Both the position numbers and the translations under genes were made by a program. A DNA stretch of 16,569 nucleotides from an uncultured Clostridium sp. (lineage in GTDB: Bacteria > Bacillota > Clostridia > Christensenellales > CAG-138): contig UQNF01000035.1 in the NCBI GenBank assembly GCA_900542285.1, forward strand, positions 1 through 16,569. The letters are read 5' to 3'. Below, in pieces: positions 1 to 6,822 of this stretch (the first letter of the stretch is position 1; each line of letters starts with the position of its first letter). The notes beneath the pieces are model-generated. The model saw only the letters and a program-made list of their open reading frames with translations, searched no databases and had not been told where the DNA came from.

Positions 1-95
1 TATACCACAGGAGAACCTTCTCTTGCTTCTTATTTGTTACCCATGTATTGTACCTAAACAGCTGCTGTTCTTTTGGGGATAAGAATTACTAAGTA
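1..95. other. Left-edge stretch with no supported gene
   Basis: All three forward frames are open from the window edge for only 18 to 29 codons, and none shows a recognisable protein tail. Because an intrinsic terminator follows at 96-133 in the plus direction, this stretch is most likely the 3' end or 3' untranslated part of a plus-strand transcription unit lying mostly outside the window. I cannot assign it. Confidence 0.4.
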
Positions 96-133
96 AAAGC
101 GATCGGCCGCAGCAGGTTGGTCGCTTTGTTTTT
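96..133 (+). terminator. Intrinsic terminator, copy 1 of a duplicated element
   Basis: A 9-bp stem, AAAGCGATC (96-104) against GGTCGCTTT (119-127) with one G-U pair, closes a 14-nt loop. It is followed by a run of five T at 129-133. It would end a transcript arriving from the left edge. The same sequence recurs exactly at 1224-1261, downstream of the next gene. Confidence 0.8.
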
Positions 134-140
134 CCGTTAT
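96..140 (+). repeat. 45-bp perfect direct repeat, copy 1
   Basis: Positions 96-140 are identical to 1224-1268 over 45 bp, covering the terminator hairpin, its T-run and seven further bases (CCGTTAT). Identity stops sharply on both sides. The copies lie 1,128 bp apart and bracket one complete gene. Confidence 0.95.
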
Positions 141-245
141 GAAAAGGAGTTGATTTTTTACAGGCGGAGTTCTTCCAAAAATGCTCAATATCTGCTAAGT
201 ATTTAGGTTAAAACAATTTAATTATAAATATATTTTATTAACGTG

Positions 246-274
246 TTGTTTTTTTTCGTGTCCTCTGTTATCAT
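246..274 (+). promoter_or_regulatory. Candidate sigma-A promoter of the lipoprotein gene
   Basis: TTGTTT at 246-251 and TATCAT at 269-274 are 17 bp apart, and a TG one base before the -10 box gives an extended -10. An A/T-only-looking tract at about 208-240 just upstream could act as an UP element. The predicted start near 281 leaves a leader of about 55 nt before the ATG at 336. Confidence 0.55.
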
Positions 275-320
275 CAATTTGTAGTCCAGCACGCTTCGAA
301 AGTACTACTTAACAAACAGA

Positions 321-326
321 AGGAGG
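321..326 (+). promoter_or_regulatory. Ribosome binding site deciding the start at 336
   Basis: AGGAGG lies 9 nt before the ATG at 336. The alternative in-frame TTG at 330 would be only 3 nt from it, so ATG 336 is preferred. Confidence 0.85.
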
Positions 327-335
327 AAATTGTTT

Positions 336-1172
336 ATGAAAAAGACCATCGTAAGAATCGGCTGTGTTATGCTGGCGGCTGCTCTGATCGCAGGATGCAT
401 TATTGCATACGCCGAAACCACGGACAAATCATCCGACACCGTCAAAGTGGTTCAGACCGCCGAGCCGGAAGTCGAAACCGATAATTTGACCGAACGCAAT
501 GACGAATACAGGATCCCCACTATCGTGAGGGACTATGTCAACGTTACGAATGCAGAAAACGGATGCTTGGCAGCCCCGGCAAACTATCAGGTTGACTGTT
601 GGGATACTCCCATAGACCTTCGTGCCGATATGACTGTTCTGATGATCAAGGGTCATATTACCGGTAACTTTGAGGTCTATGCGGCGCGTGATAACGGGGT
701 TGAGACCGTTTGGCCGCTGGTTGTTGCCGAAGTTATGGTAGATGAGGTACTGTCGGTTCCCGCTGTGGAAGCGCCGGTGAGTGAGGATTCGGAAGAGATT
801 GCGGAAAAAGCCGGACAGGTCGAAGCAGGAAGCGTGATACGCATCGCTCTTGCCAGCTTCGACGTATGCTTTAATATAGTTAACGATCGGCTTGTTCCAT
901 CGTTCAATAATGAGATTCGCGATATGTTTGCCAACGAGAACGGTCTCTTTCTTATGCTCGGCAACAGCGGCTGCGTATCCTCCGAAGGCGACGAAATCGC
1001 TGAATTCATCATTTATCCTGACGGTATAAGCTTCTTTAAGCTTGATGCCGATGGTGGATTGGACATTCCTGACGATTCCAAGGAACTGCTTCGCCGATAT
1101 TACGGACACGACATGCTCCAAATTGAGGACTTCATCACTGCCATCCGTACCATCAGAAGCCGGAATGAATGA
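336..1172 (+). CDS. Predicted lipoprotein of unknown function (278 aa)
   Basis: I do not recognise a family. The N-terminus has a Lys-Lys pair, a hydrophobic core of about 15 residues and the sequence LIAGC with Cys21, a good lipobox, so the mature protein is probably lipid-anchored on the outer face of the membrane. A signal peptidase I site after AYA at about residue 27 is an alternative. The mature part is acidic and Glu/Asp-rich near residues 30-60 and 140-165. The remainder is mixed alpha/beta without a clear enzymatic motif or repeats. The start was chosen from the AGGAGG 9 nt upstream. The gene has its own candidate promoter and sits alone between two identical terminators, which suggests that the whole gene unit was once tandemly duplicated. 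It converges with the dockerin protein gene, from which it is separated by a second terminator. Confidence 0.8.
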   Translation: MKKTIVRIGCVMLAAALIAGCIIAYAETTDKSSDTVKVVQTAEPEVETDNLTERNDEYRIPTIVRDYVNVTNAENGCLAAPANYQVDCWDTPIDLRADMTVLMIKGHITGNFEVYAARDNGVETVWPLVVAEVMVDEVLSVPAVEAPVSEDSEEIAEKAGQVEAGSVIRIALASFDVCFNIVNDRLVPSFNNEIRDMFANENGLFLMLGNSGCVSSEGDEIAEFIIYPDGISFFKLDADGGLDIPDDSKELLRRYYGHDMLQIEDFITAIRTIRSRNE

Positions 1173-1223
1173 TTTTTGGAGTGCCGGGCTGCAATAGAAT
1201 AACCGGATAGATTCATTGTTTCC

Positions 1224-1261
1224 AAAGCGATCGGCCGCAGCAGGTTGGTCGCTTTGTTTTT
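1224..1261 (+). terminator. Intrinsic terminator of the lipoprotein gene, copy 2
   Basis: The stem-loop and T-run are the same as at 96-133. They begin 52 bp after the lipoprotein stop codon, in the correct orientation to end its transcript. Confidence 0.8.
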
Positions 1262-1268
1262 CCGTTAT
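1224..1268 (+). repeat. 45-bp perfect direct repeat, copy 2
   Basis: This is identical to 96-140. The flanking bases differ between copies (TCC before this copy, AGTA before the first), so the shared block is exactly bounded. Confidence 0.95.
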
Positions 1269-1280
1269 TATAAAGAAATA

Positions 1281-1324
1281 CCCCCAATACCGTATCAATG
1301 CGCTATTGGGGGATAGGTTTTTTT
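1281..1324. terminator. Convergent, possibly bidirectional terminator
   Basis: A perfect 9-bp stem, CCCCCAATA (1281-1289) against TATTGGGGG (1304-1312), lies between the convergent lipoprotein and dockerin genes. On the plus strand a run of seven T follows at 1318-1324. On the minus strand the stem is followed by the moderately T-rich TATTTCTTTATAA. It could therefore end the dockerin transcript, whose stop codon is at 1342-1344, and back up the terminator at 1224. Confidence 0.65.
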
Positions 1325-1341
1325 GCTTTCAACCGGTCTGC

Positions 1342-3297
1342 TTACAGACCGAGCGCAAGACGCATGATGATGTTTGCGTCCGCAGTATTGACAACGCCGT
1401 CGCCGTTTATGTCGCCTGCGAGATCGGCCTCAACGAGGTTCAGCGCCATACGCATAGCGATGTTTGCGTCCGCAGCGTTGACAACGCCGTCGCCGTTGAC
1501 ATCGCCGGGAATGCCGGGCTCGGAATACTCGATTAAGCTTACATTCGCAACGAACAGACGGTCGTCGCCGTGGCTCTGGCCGGAGTCCTTGACATACAGC
1601 CATTCGAAGATGTAAATGCCTGCTTCCTCTGCGGTATAGGCGTAATTCTCCCAGGTGTTATCGATACCGGAAGCGGTGAACAGCTCTTGACCGTTTACGC
1701 TGACCGTGCAGTAGTCCGCAATGGGCTGACTGCTGATAAGGTAGTCAAAGCTCAGTATATCGCCTTCGTTCATGAGTGCGACGAGGAAGAGCTTGGACTC
1801 ACTGTTGAGCTTGTGATAGTTGCCGGAACGCACGCATGGGATGCCGTCCTTCTCGGCAGCTTCGAATAGGAAATCGCCGGAGGTTCCGAAGCTCAGGTTT
1901 CCGCCCTCTGCATTTGCACAAGAGAGGTCAACGGGAGCGGTTACGGTAACATGCACGGTGTGGGTGTAGACGATATTGCCGTCAACATAGACGCTGCAGG
2001 TTACATCCGTTTCGCCTGTGCCGGTTGCGATGAGCATACACTTGGACTTGCTGCCCTTGTAATAGGTCACAACATTATCGTTATTGGATACCCAAACGGC
2101 ATCGAACAGGTTGGCGTTGGCCGGTTCGCGGTCGTAGCTGATGCCGGCTTTCTCGCCGATGGTTAGCTCAAGGGAATCGGTGCTGACGGAGATGCTCTCA
2201 AGAGCGACGGGGTCGCCCTCGCCGAAGAGCGTGTATTGGCTGACTACCTCCTGCTCTGCATCGGGGTTTTCGGGGAAGGGATCATCTGCGGATACAACGA
2301 TTGGGTATGCGTTGCCGTAGGGATCCTGAATGCCGTAGGTCTCCTTCATTTCGGCGACAGCTTCAGCTACGGTGCCGCCCTGCTTCATTACATTCCAGAA
2401 TACCGCTTCGTACAGATAGTCGCCGCCGAAGGTTACGCTCTGAGAGTAGCCGTAGACGACCTCAACGCCTGCACGCAGCAGAGCGTTTGCGGTAGTGCCG
2501 TTGCCGTTTATCATCATGGCTTTGCATATGGACATCCAGACGATGGTGTTTGATGCGGGAGCGGAGATATGATTCTCAATATAGCGTCCGTCGATTGAAG
2601 CCCCGTCGCCTCCACGAATTGCCCAGCCGTTGGCGTAGTCTTCGCTGGTGATGCCGGCATTGGTGAGGAGGCAGAGATAGGATGAACTGTCCGAAGCGAA
2701 TCCGTGGCTGTCATATATGACAACGCCCTTGTTGGTGTAGTGCTGTGCGATGGCAGGGCCTGTCGCATCCATGCCGCCAAGTATGGTTACGTTTCCGCAG
2801 GTAGCCTCGGCAATGCTTTCCGCTTCGTTGCGGTACTGGTCGGTGAAGTTGGTGTCATAGCCGCCGTAATAGGGGCCGACAAGCATGACGTCGGCAGAGC
2901 CTGCGTCCTTGCTGCCATAGGAAATAACGGTGGTCTCGCCCTTGACCGCAACATTCCTGTCAAGCTCATTGCGGAGCCTGTAATTATATTGGTTGTACAT
3001 TCCGTCGACGGTAAATAGGAATCCGTCCTCGCTCATATCGGAAAAGCTGTCGATGTCGACGAGTGCGCTGCCGAGCGCCGCGTTAAAAACGGCGGAAATG
3101 ACCTCGGCTTTGCCGGCGCCGCCTGCGAGCGCTTCCGCTTCGGCTGCGTCGAGCCGGGCCCAAACTTTATCGAGCTTTGCAATAGCCGCCGCTTCGCTGA
3201 CAATATCTGCTGCGCTTTCTGCTGCGCTCACAGCCGGAACGACTGCGAACAGCAGTATGACAGCAAGGATTACGGAAAGGATTCTGCGATTCTTCAT
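1342..3297 (-). CDS. Secreted dockerin protein with caspase/gingipain-like domain (651 aa)
   Basis: Residues 1-25 form a signal peptide (MKNRR, hydrophobic core, AVSA). A helical segment follows to about residue 110. Residues about 130-330 resemble clan CD cysteine peptidases (caspase/clostripain/gingipain/CHAT fold): a hydrophobic strand ending in DSHG with His198, and a second strand ending in MSIC with Cys258, the expected dyad arrangement. Residues about 364-455 look like a Big_2 immunoglobulin-like domain. About 460-590 is a beta-rich, possibly carbohydrate-binding, domain. Residues 598-651 are a type I dockerin: two calcium-binding loops, GDVNGDGVVN and GDINGDGVVN, each with a helix. 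The protein is therefore probably exported and docked to a cohesin partner. Peptidase activity is inferred from the motif and not certain. The start at 3297 has GGAG about 8 nt upstream; an in-frame extension to 3339 has no ribosome binding site and would bury the signal peptide. Its own promoter lies at 3344-3371. Confidence 0.85.
   Translation of the reverse strand: MKNRRILSVILAVILLFAVVPAVSAAESAADIVSEAAAIAKLDKVWARLDAAEAEALAGGAGKAEVISAVFNAALGSALVDIDSFSDMSEDGFLFTVDGMYNQYNYRLRNELDRNVAVKGETTVISYGSKDAGSADVMLVGPYYGGYDTNFTDQYRNEAESIAEATCGNVTILGGMDATGPAIAQHYTNKGVVIYDSHGFASDSSSYLCLLTNAGITSEDYANGWAIRGGDGASIDGRYIENHISAPASNTIVWMSICKAMMINGNGTTANALLRAGVEVVYGYSQSVTFGGDYLYEAVFWNVMKQGGTVAEAVAEMKETYGIQDPYGNAYPIVVSADDPFPENPDAEQEVVSQYTLFGEGDPVALESISVSTDSLELTIGEKAGISYDREPANANLFDAVWVSNNDNVVTYYKGSKSKCMLIATGTGETDVTCSVYVDGNIVYTHTVHVTVTAPVDLSCANAEGGNLSFGTSGDFLFEAAEKDGIPCVRSGNYHKLNSESKLFLVALMNEGDILSFDYLISSQPIADYCTVSVNGQELFTASGIDNTWENYAYTAEEAGIYIFEWLYVKDSGQSHGDDRLFVANVSLIEYSEPGIPGDVNGDGVVNAADANIAMRMALNLVEADLAGDINGDGVVNTADANIIMRLALGL
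1361..1506 (-). repeat. Dockerin-encoding tandem repeat, 90-bp period
   Basis: Blocks 1361-1416 and 1451-1506 are near-identical at the DNA level and repeat every 90 bp (30 codons). They encode the two calcium-binding dockerin segments. The high DNA identity suggests recent homogenisation or strong codon constraint. Confidence 0.85.
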
Positions 3298-3320
3298 TTT
3301 GCTTTCTCCGTTCAAAATTT

Positions 3321-3337
3321 GCGGCACCATATGCCGC
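3321..3337 (-). other. Stem-loop at the predicted 5' end of the dockerin mRNA
   Basis: GCGGCA (3321-3326) pairs with TGCCGC (3332-3337) around a 5-nt loop. The predicted transcription start of the minus-strand promoter falls at about 3337, so the RNA would begin with this hairpin, about 24 nt before the start-proximal region. Confidence 0.5.
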
Positions 3338-3343
3338 ATGGTT

Positions 3344-3371
3344 ATTCTATCATATATTAGTGACTTGTCAA
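3344..3371 (-). promoter_or_regulatory. Sigma-A promoter of the dockerin protein gene
   Basis: On the minus strand a perfect TTGACA (3371-3366) is followed after 16 bp by TAGAAT (3349-3344), with a TG one base before it (extended -10). The start near 3337 gives a leader of about 40 nt. Confidence 0.75.
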
Positions 3372-3461
3372 GCCGTCTCCGCCGCCGGATCGGGAATCGT
3401 TTTCACGGATAAACACATAGGACCCCGATTCGCAAGCCATCGGTAATTATTAAAAAAAATC

Positions 3462-3490
3462 TTGCGTTTTTCCCACAATGGGTATATACT
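3462..3490 (+). promoter_or_regulatory. Sigma-A promoter of the CoA-transferase operon
   Basis: TTGCGT (3462-3467) and TATACT (3485-3490) are 17 bp apart. The start near 3497 gives a leader of about 70 nt before the ATG at 3566. It is divergent from the dockerin gene promoter about 90 bp away. Confidence 0.7.
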
Positions 3491-3565
3491 GATTATCAGT
3501 GCAAACGGTCTGTTTCGGCACGCTTGCTCTTCAAACTGAAAGTTATTTGATAAGGAGGTAACTCT

Positions 3566-4255
3566 ATGCCCAAATTTATATCGATCGAGGAAGCTGTTAA
3601 ACTGATCCCCGACGGCGCAACAGTGATGTTCGGCGGCTTTATGGGCTGCGGCAACGCTCACAGGTTCATCGACGCACTATCCAAGAGCGGCGTCAAGGAT
3701 CTCACCTACATCGGCAATGACGGCGTATGCCCCGGCGGCCCGATGGGCGAGGAATACTACGGAGCTGCAAAGCTCATCCACAACAAGCAGGTCAGCAGGA
3801 TGATCGCTTCCCACGTCGGCCTTAACCCCGAAGTGGCTCAGCAGTCCATGGTCGACGGCACTCTTGAAGTGACCCTTATTCCCCAGGGCTCCCTTGCGGA
3901 GATGATCCGTGCAGGCGGCGCAGGCCTTGGAGGCGTGCTCACCCCCACCGGCGTCGGCACCATCATCGAAGAAAGCCCCCTCTGCCTTGGCAAGCAGACC
4001 ATTGACGGCAAGGACTATCTGCTGATGAAGCCCCTGCATGCCGATTTCGCCGTTATCGGCGGCGCAAAGATCGACCGTTACGGCAACGTTTGGTACAAGG
4101 GCAGCAGCCAGAACTTCAATATCGTCATGGCGACCGCAGCCGACGTGGTTATCGCCGAGGCTGAGGAGATCGTCGAGATAGGCGATATCGCACCCGAGGA
4201 TGTTCGTACCCCCGGTATTTTCGTTGACTATGTTGTAGAGGGAGGTAAGTATTGA
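3566..4255 (+). CDS. atoD: Class I CoA-transferase, subunit A (acetoacetate/butyrate type)
   Basis: This 229-residue protein matches the short alpha subunit of two-component class I CoA-transferases (AtoD/ScoA/CtfA, usually about 215-230 residues). Visible family features are the N-terminal GGFMGCG glycine-rich stretch with the following NAHRFIDAL helix (residues about 23-38), and the central Gly-rich segment GGAGLGGVLTPTGVGT (about 117-132). The enzyme moves CoA between an acyl-CoA and a carboxylic acid in the cytoplasm, normally as an alpha/beta heterotetramer with the product of the next gene. The acid used (acetate, acetoacetate, butyrate or another) cannot be read from the sequence; the glutaconate type is excluded by length. 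AAGGAGGT at 3552-3559 lies 6 nt before the start. The stop overlaps the start of subunit B by one base, indicating translational coupling. Confidence 0.9.
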   Translation: MPKFISIEEAVKLIPDGATVMFGGFMGCGNAHRFIDALSKSGVKDLTYIGNDGVCPGGPMGEEYYGAAKLIHNKQVSRMIASHVGLNPEVAQQSMVDGTLEVTLIPQGSLAEMIRAGGAGLGGVLTPTGVGTIIEESPLCLGKQTIDGKDYLLMKPLHADFAVIGGAKIDRYGNVWYKGSSQNFNIVMATAADVVIAEAEEIVEIGDIAPEDVRTPGIFVDYVVEGGKY

Positions 4256-4914
4256 TGGATAAATCTGAAATCAAAGCCTGTATTGCAAAGCGCGTAGCCA
4301 AGGAGCTGCATGACGGAGACGTTGTAAACCTTGGCATAGGCATTCCCACCATGGTTCCTTCCTACCTTCCCGAGGGCGTGAGCGTCGTCCTCCAGAGCGA
4401 GAACGGCATCATCCGTACTGCGCCCGTCACCGATGAGAACCGCGACCCCATCCATGTTGTTGATGCGGGCGGTGCGCCTGCAGCAGCAGCACCCGGTGCC
4501 TGCTTTATCGACAGCGCAGTATCCTTCGGCCTCATCCGCGGCGGCCATGTTGACGCCACCATTCTCGGCGGTCTCGAGGTCGATGAGGAAGGCTCGCTTG
4601 CAAACTGGATAATCCCCGGCAAGCGTATGCCAGGCATGGGCGGCGCAATGGATCTGCTCGTTGGCGCAAAGAACGTCATCGTCGCAATGGAGCATACCGC
4701 AAAGGGCAACCCCAAGATCCTCAAAAAGTGCAGGCTTCCCTATACCGCCGTACATTGCGTGACCAAGATCATCACCGAGATGGGCGTTATGGTCGTGACC
4801 CCCGACGGTCTTGTCCTCACCGAGTATAATCCCGAATTCACCGTTGAGCAGATCCAGGCAGCTACCGAGGCTCAGCTCATAATCTCGCCCGATCTCAAGA
4901 GCATGCTTGACTGA
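4255..4914 (+). CDS. atoA: Class I CoA-transferase, subunit B
   Basis: This 219-residue beta subunit carries the catalytic residue: the SENG motif at residues 48-51 makes Glu49 the predicted nucleophile that forms the glutamyl-CoA thioester. The GIGIP motif (about residues 27-31) and the GGAPAAAAPG region are also typical of AtoA/ScoB/CtfB. The start chosen is the ATG at 4255, whose A is also the last base of the upstream TGA. GGAGGT at 4241-4246 is 8 nt upstream, whereas the in-frame TTG at 4252 is less likely. It ends the operon, with a strong terminator 29 bp later. Together with subunit A it probably activates or releases a short-chain acid in fermentation. A link to the glutamate pathway downstream is possible but not shown. 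Confidence 0.9.
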   Translation: MDKSEIKACIAKRVAKELHDGDVVNLGIGIPTMVPSYLPEGVSVVLQSENGIIRTAPVTDENRDPIHVVDAGGAPAAAAPGACFIDSAVSFGLIRGGHVDATILGGLEVDEEGSLANWIIPGKRMPGMGGAMDLLVGAKNVIVAMEHTAKGNPKILKKCRLPYTAVHCVTKIITEMGVMVVTPDGLVLTEYNPEFTVEQIQAATEAQLIISPDLKSMLD

Positions 4915-4942
4915 TCGGAAAAACTTTATCCGATATTCCGCA

Positions 4943-4976
4943 CTGCCGCCGTCCGATTTCGGCGGCAGGCTTTTTT
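4943..4976 (+). terminator. Intrinsic terminator of the CoA-transferase operon
   Basis: A perfect 9-bp GC-rich stem, CTGCCGCCG (4943-4951) with CGGCGGCAG (4960-4968), has an 8-nt loop and is followed by six T at 4971-4976. Confidence 0.92.
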
Positions 4977-4987
4977 ATTCATCGGCA

Positions 4988-5016
4988 TTGCGCTTTTGCC
5001 TTCCTTATGTTACCAT
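4988..5016 (+). promoter_or_regulatory. Weak candidate promoter of the ABC exporter pair
   Basis: TTGCGC (4988-4993) and TACCAT (5011-5016) are spaced 17 bp. The -10 box is poor. A promoter is expected here because a strong terminator lies just upstream, but this exact assignment is uncertain. Confidence 0.35.
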
Positions 5017-5082
5017 ATGGGCAGTCCTGCGCCCCCGGATTTTTCCGTTCTGTGGGGTCATACTACGATTGATAATGCATTC

Positions 5083-5086
5083 GGAG
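5083..5086 (+). promoter_or_regulatory. Short ribosome binding site deciding the ABC exporter start
   Basis: GGAG lies 5 nt before the ATG at 5092 and only 2 nt before the adjacent ATG at 5089, so 5092 is preferred. The upstream in-frame TTG at 4996 has no such site. Confidence 0.6.
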
Positions 5087-5091
5087 TAATG

Positions 5092-6822
5092 ATGAAGAAT
5101 CTCGCTGTTTATCTTAAAAACTATATCAAGGAATGTATCCTTGCTCCGCTGTTCAAGCTCCTGGAGGCTTCGTTTGAGCTGACCGTGCCGTTCATCATGG
5201 CGTCCATCATCGATATCGGCATCGAAAGCGGCGATACCGCCTACATAATCCGTATGGGGCTTTTGCTCGTGCTGCTCGCCGCCGTGGGCTTCGGCTCCGC
5301 CTGTGCAGCGCAGTATTTTGCCGCCAAGGCCGCAATAGGCTTTTCGACTGAGCTTCGGAGCGGTATGCTCCGCAAGATACAGTCGCTGTCCTTCTCGGAT
5401 ATGGATAGGCTGGGCGGCTCTCGGCTTATCACACGCATGACCAGCGACATCAACCAGGCGCAGAACGGCGTCAATCAGGCGCTGCGCCTGCTGCTGCGCT
5501 CCCCGTTCGTGGTGTTCGGGGCAATGGCTGCGGCGTTCGTCATAGATACGAAATCGGCGCTCATCTTCGCCCTCGTCATCGTGCTGCTCTGCATCGTGGT
5601 GTTTGCGGTCATACTGACCTCCATTCCCATGCACACAAGGGCGCAGCGTTCCCTCGATTCGCTGACGGGAAAGGTCAGGGAGAATCTAAACGGCGTGAGA
5701 GTGCTGCGCGCATTCACCTGCGAGGACGAGGAGGAAGCGGAGTTTGAGAAAAGAAACGCCTTGCTGACCTCGCTCCAGCTCAAGGTCGGCAGGGTTTCCG
5801 CGGTGCTCAATCCGCTCACGCTGATGATAGTAAACGCCGCAATAATCCTTCTCATCTGGACGGGTGCGATACAGGTCAACATAGGTTCGCTCACCCAGGG
5901 CGAGGTTACGGCACTGTATAATCTCATGAGCCAGATATTGATAGAGCTTGTCAAAATGGCAAACCTTATCATCACCATGACCAAGTCCGCCGCATGCGCC
6001 AAACGCTGTTCAAAGCTCATGGATTACAGCTCCACAAGGCTCTGCGGCAGTGCGCTCCCCGATGAAAACGCTCCGCGCGGCAGCGTTGAATTTTCCGGAG
6101 TATCCTTCACCTTCCCCGACGGGCGCGAGCCTGCCATAGAGGGCATCAGCTTTTCCGCTGCCCCCGGCGAGACTATCGGCATTATCGGCAGCACCGGATC
6201 GGGCAAATCCTCCATCGTCAACCTTATCCCCGGCTTTTACCCGGCGACCGAGGGCGTCGTCAGGGTGGACGGCGTCAACGTTGCGGATTTTGAACCGCAC
6301 GCACTGTCGGAGCGCATCGGCATAGTGCCGCAGAAGGCCATGCTGTTTGAGGGAACTATACGAAGCAATCTGCTGATGGGCAATGAAAATGCGGACGATG
6401 AACTGCTGATCTCGGCACTGCGCACGGCTCAGGCGCTTGAGATAATCGAAAGCAAGCCCAAAGGGCTGGATGAGCACGTTGAGCAGGGCGGCCGTAATTT
6501 CTCAGGCGGACAAAAGCAGAGGCTTACGATAGCCCGCGCACTTGTCAGGCAGCCGGAAATACTCATTCTTGATGACAGCGCATCGGCTCTCGATTATGCG
6601 ACGGATGCAAGGCTCCGAATGTCCATCCGCAGCATGGAGAACCCTCCGACCACCTTTATCGTGTCCCAGAGGGCGGCGTCCATCCGCTATGCAGACAGGA
6701 TAATCGTAATGGAGGACGGCCGCATTGCGGGCATGGGTACGCATGATTCGCTGCTCGAATCCTGCGAAGTTTACAAGGAGATCTACTATTCGCAGTTCAG
6801 AGACGAAGGAGGTGCGGCATGA
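5092..6822 (+). CDS. Heterodimeric ABC exporter, subunit with degenerate ATP site (576 aa)
   Basis: This is an ABCB-type half-transporter: six membrane segments within residues about 1-310, then a nucleotide-binding domain from about 330. Walker A is GSTGSGKSS (366-374, Lys372) and the signature is FSGGQ (470-474). Walker B is LILDD with Asp494, but Asp495 stands where the catalytic Glu is expected, and Gln526 replaces the switch-loop His. This is the pattern of the non-catalytic subunit in heterodimeric exporters such as TM287/288, BmrCD and LmrCD. Its intact signature would complete the active site of the partner encoded next, with which it overlaps by 4 bp (ATGA). These systems export hydrophobic drugs, lipids or peptides; the substrate here is unknown. 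Drug efflux is the usual annotation and is inference only. Confidence 0.92.
   Translation: MKNLAVYLKNYIKECILAPLFKLLEASFELTVPFIMASIIDIGIESGDTAYIIRMGLLLVLLAAVGFGSACAAQYFAAKAAIGFSTELRSGMLRKIQSLSFSDMDRLGGSRLITRMTSDINQAQNGVNQALRLLLRSPFVVFGAMAAAFVIDTKSALIFALVIVLLCIVVFAVILTSIPMHTRAQRSLDSLTGKVRENLNGVRVLRAFTCEDEEEAEFEKRNALLTSLQLKVGRVSAVLNPLTLMIVNAAIILLIWTGAIQVNIGSLTQGEVTALYNLMSQILIELVKMANLIITMTKSAACAKRCSKLMDYSSTRLCGSALPDENAPRGSVEFSGVSFTFPDGREPAIEGISFSAAPGETIGIIGSTGSGKSSIVNLIPGFYPATEGVVRVDGVNVADFEPHALSERIGIVPQKAMLFEGTIRSNLLMGNENADDELLISALRTAQALEIIESKPKGLDEHVEQGGRNFSGGQKQRLTIARALVRQPEILILDDSASALDYATDARLRMSIRSMENPPTTFIVSQRAASIRYADRIIVMEDGRIAGMGTHDSLLESCEVYKEIYYSQFRDEGGAA

Noticed and set aside
1..82. Possible C-terminal end of an upstream gene in one of the open forward frames
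   Set aside because: All three frames are open only briefly and encode low-information peptides; none can be preferred.
144..205. Small ORF beginning TTG after AAGGAG in the leader of the lipoprotein gene
   Set aside because: The ribosome binding site abuts the start with no spacing, and the product is under 20 residues without features.
429..1298. Long minus-strand open frame opposite the lipoprotein gene
   Set aside because: It lacks a ribosome binding site and recognisable domains; the plus-strand frame has promoter, ribosome binding site, signal sequence and terminator.
4996..5091. N-terminal extension of the first ABC exporter from a TTG at 4996
   Set aside because: No ribosome binding site is present, the extra 32 residues do not resemble exporter N-termini, and the stretch overlaps the probable promoter.
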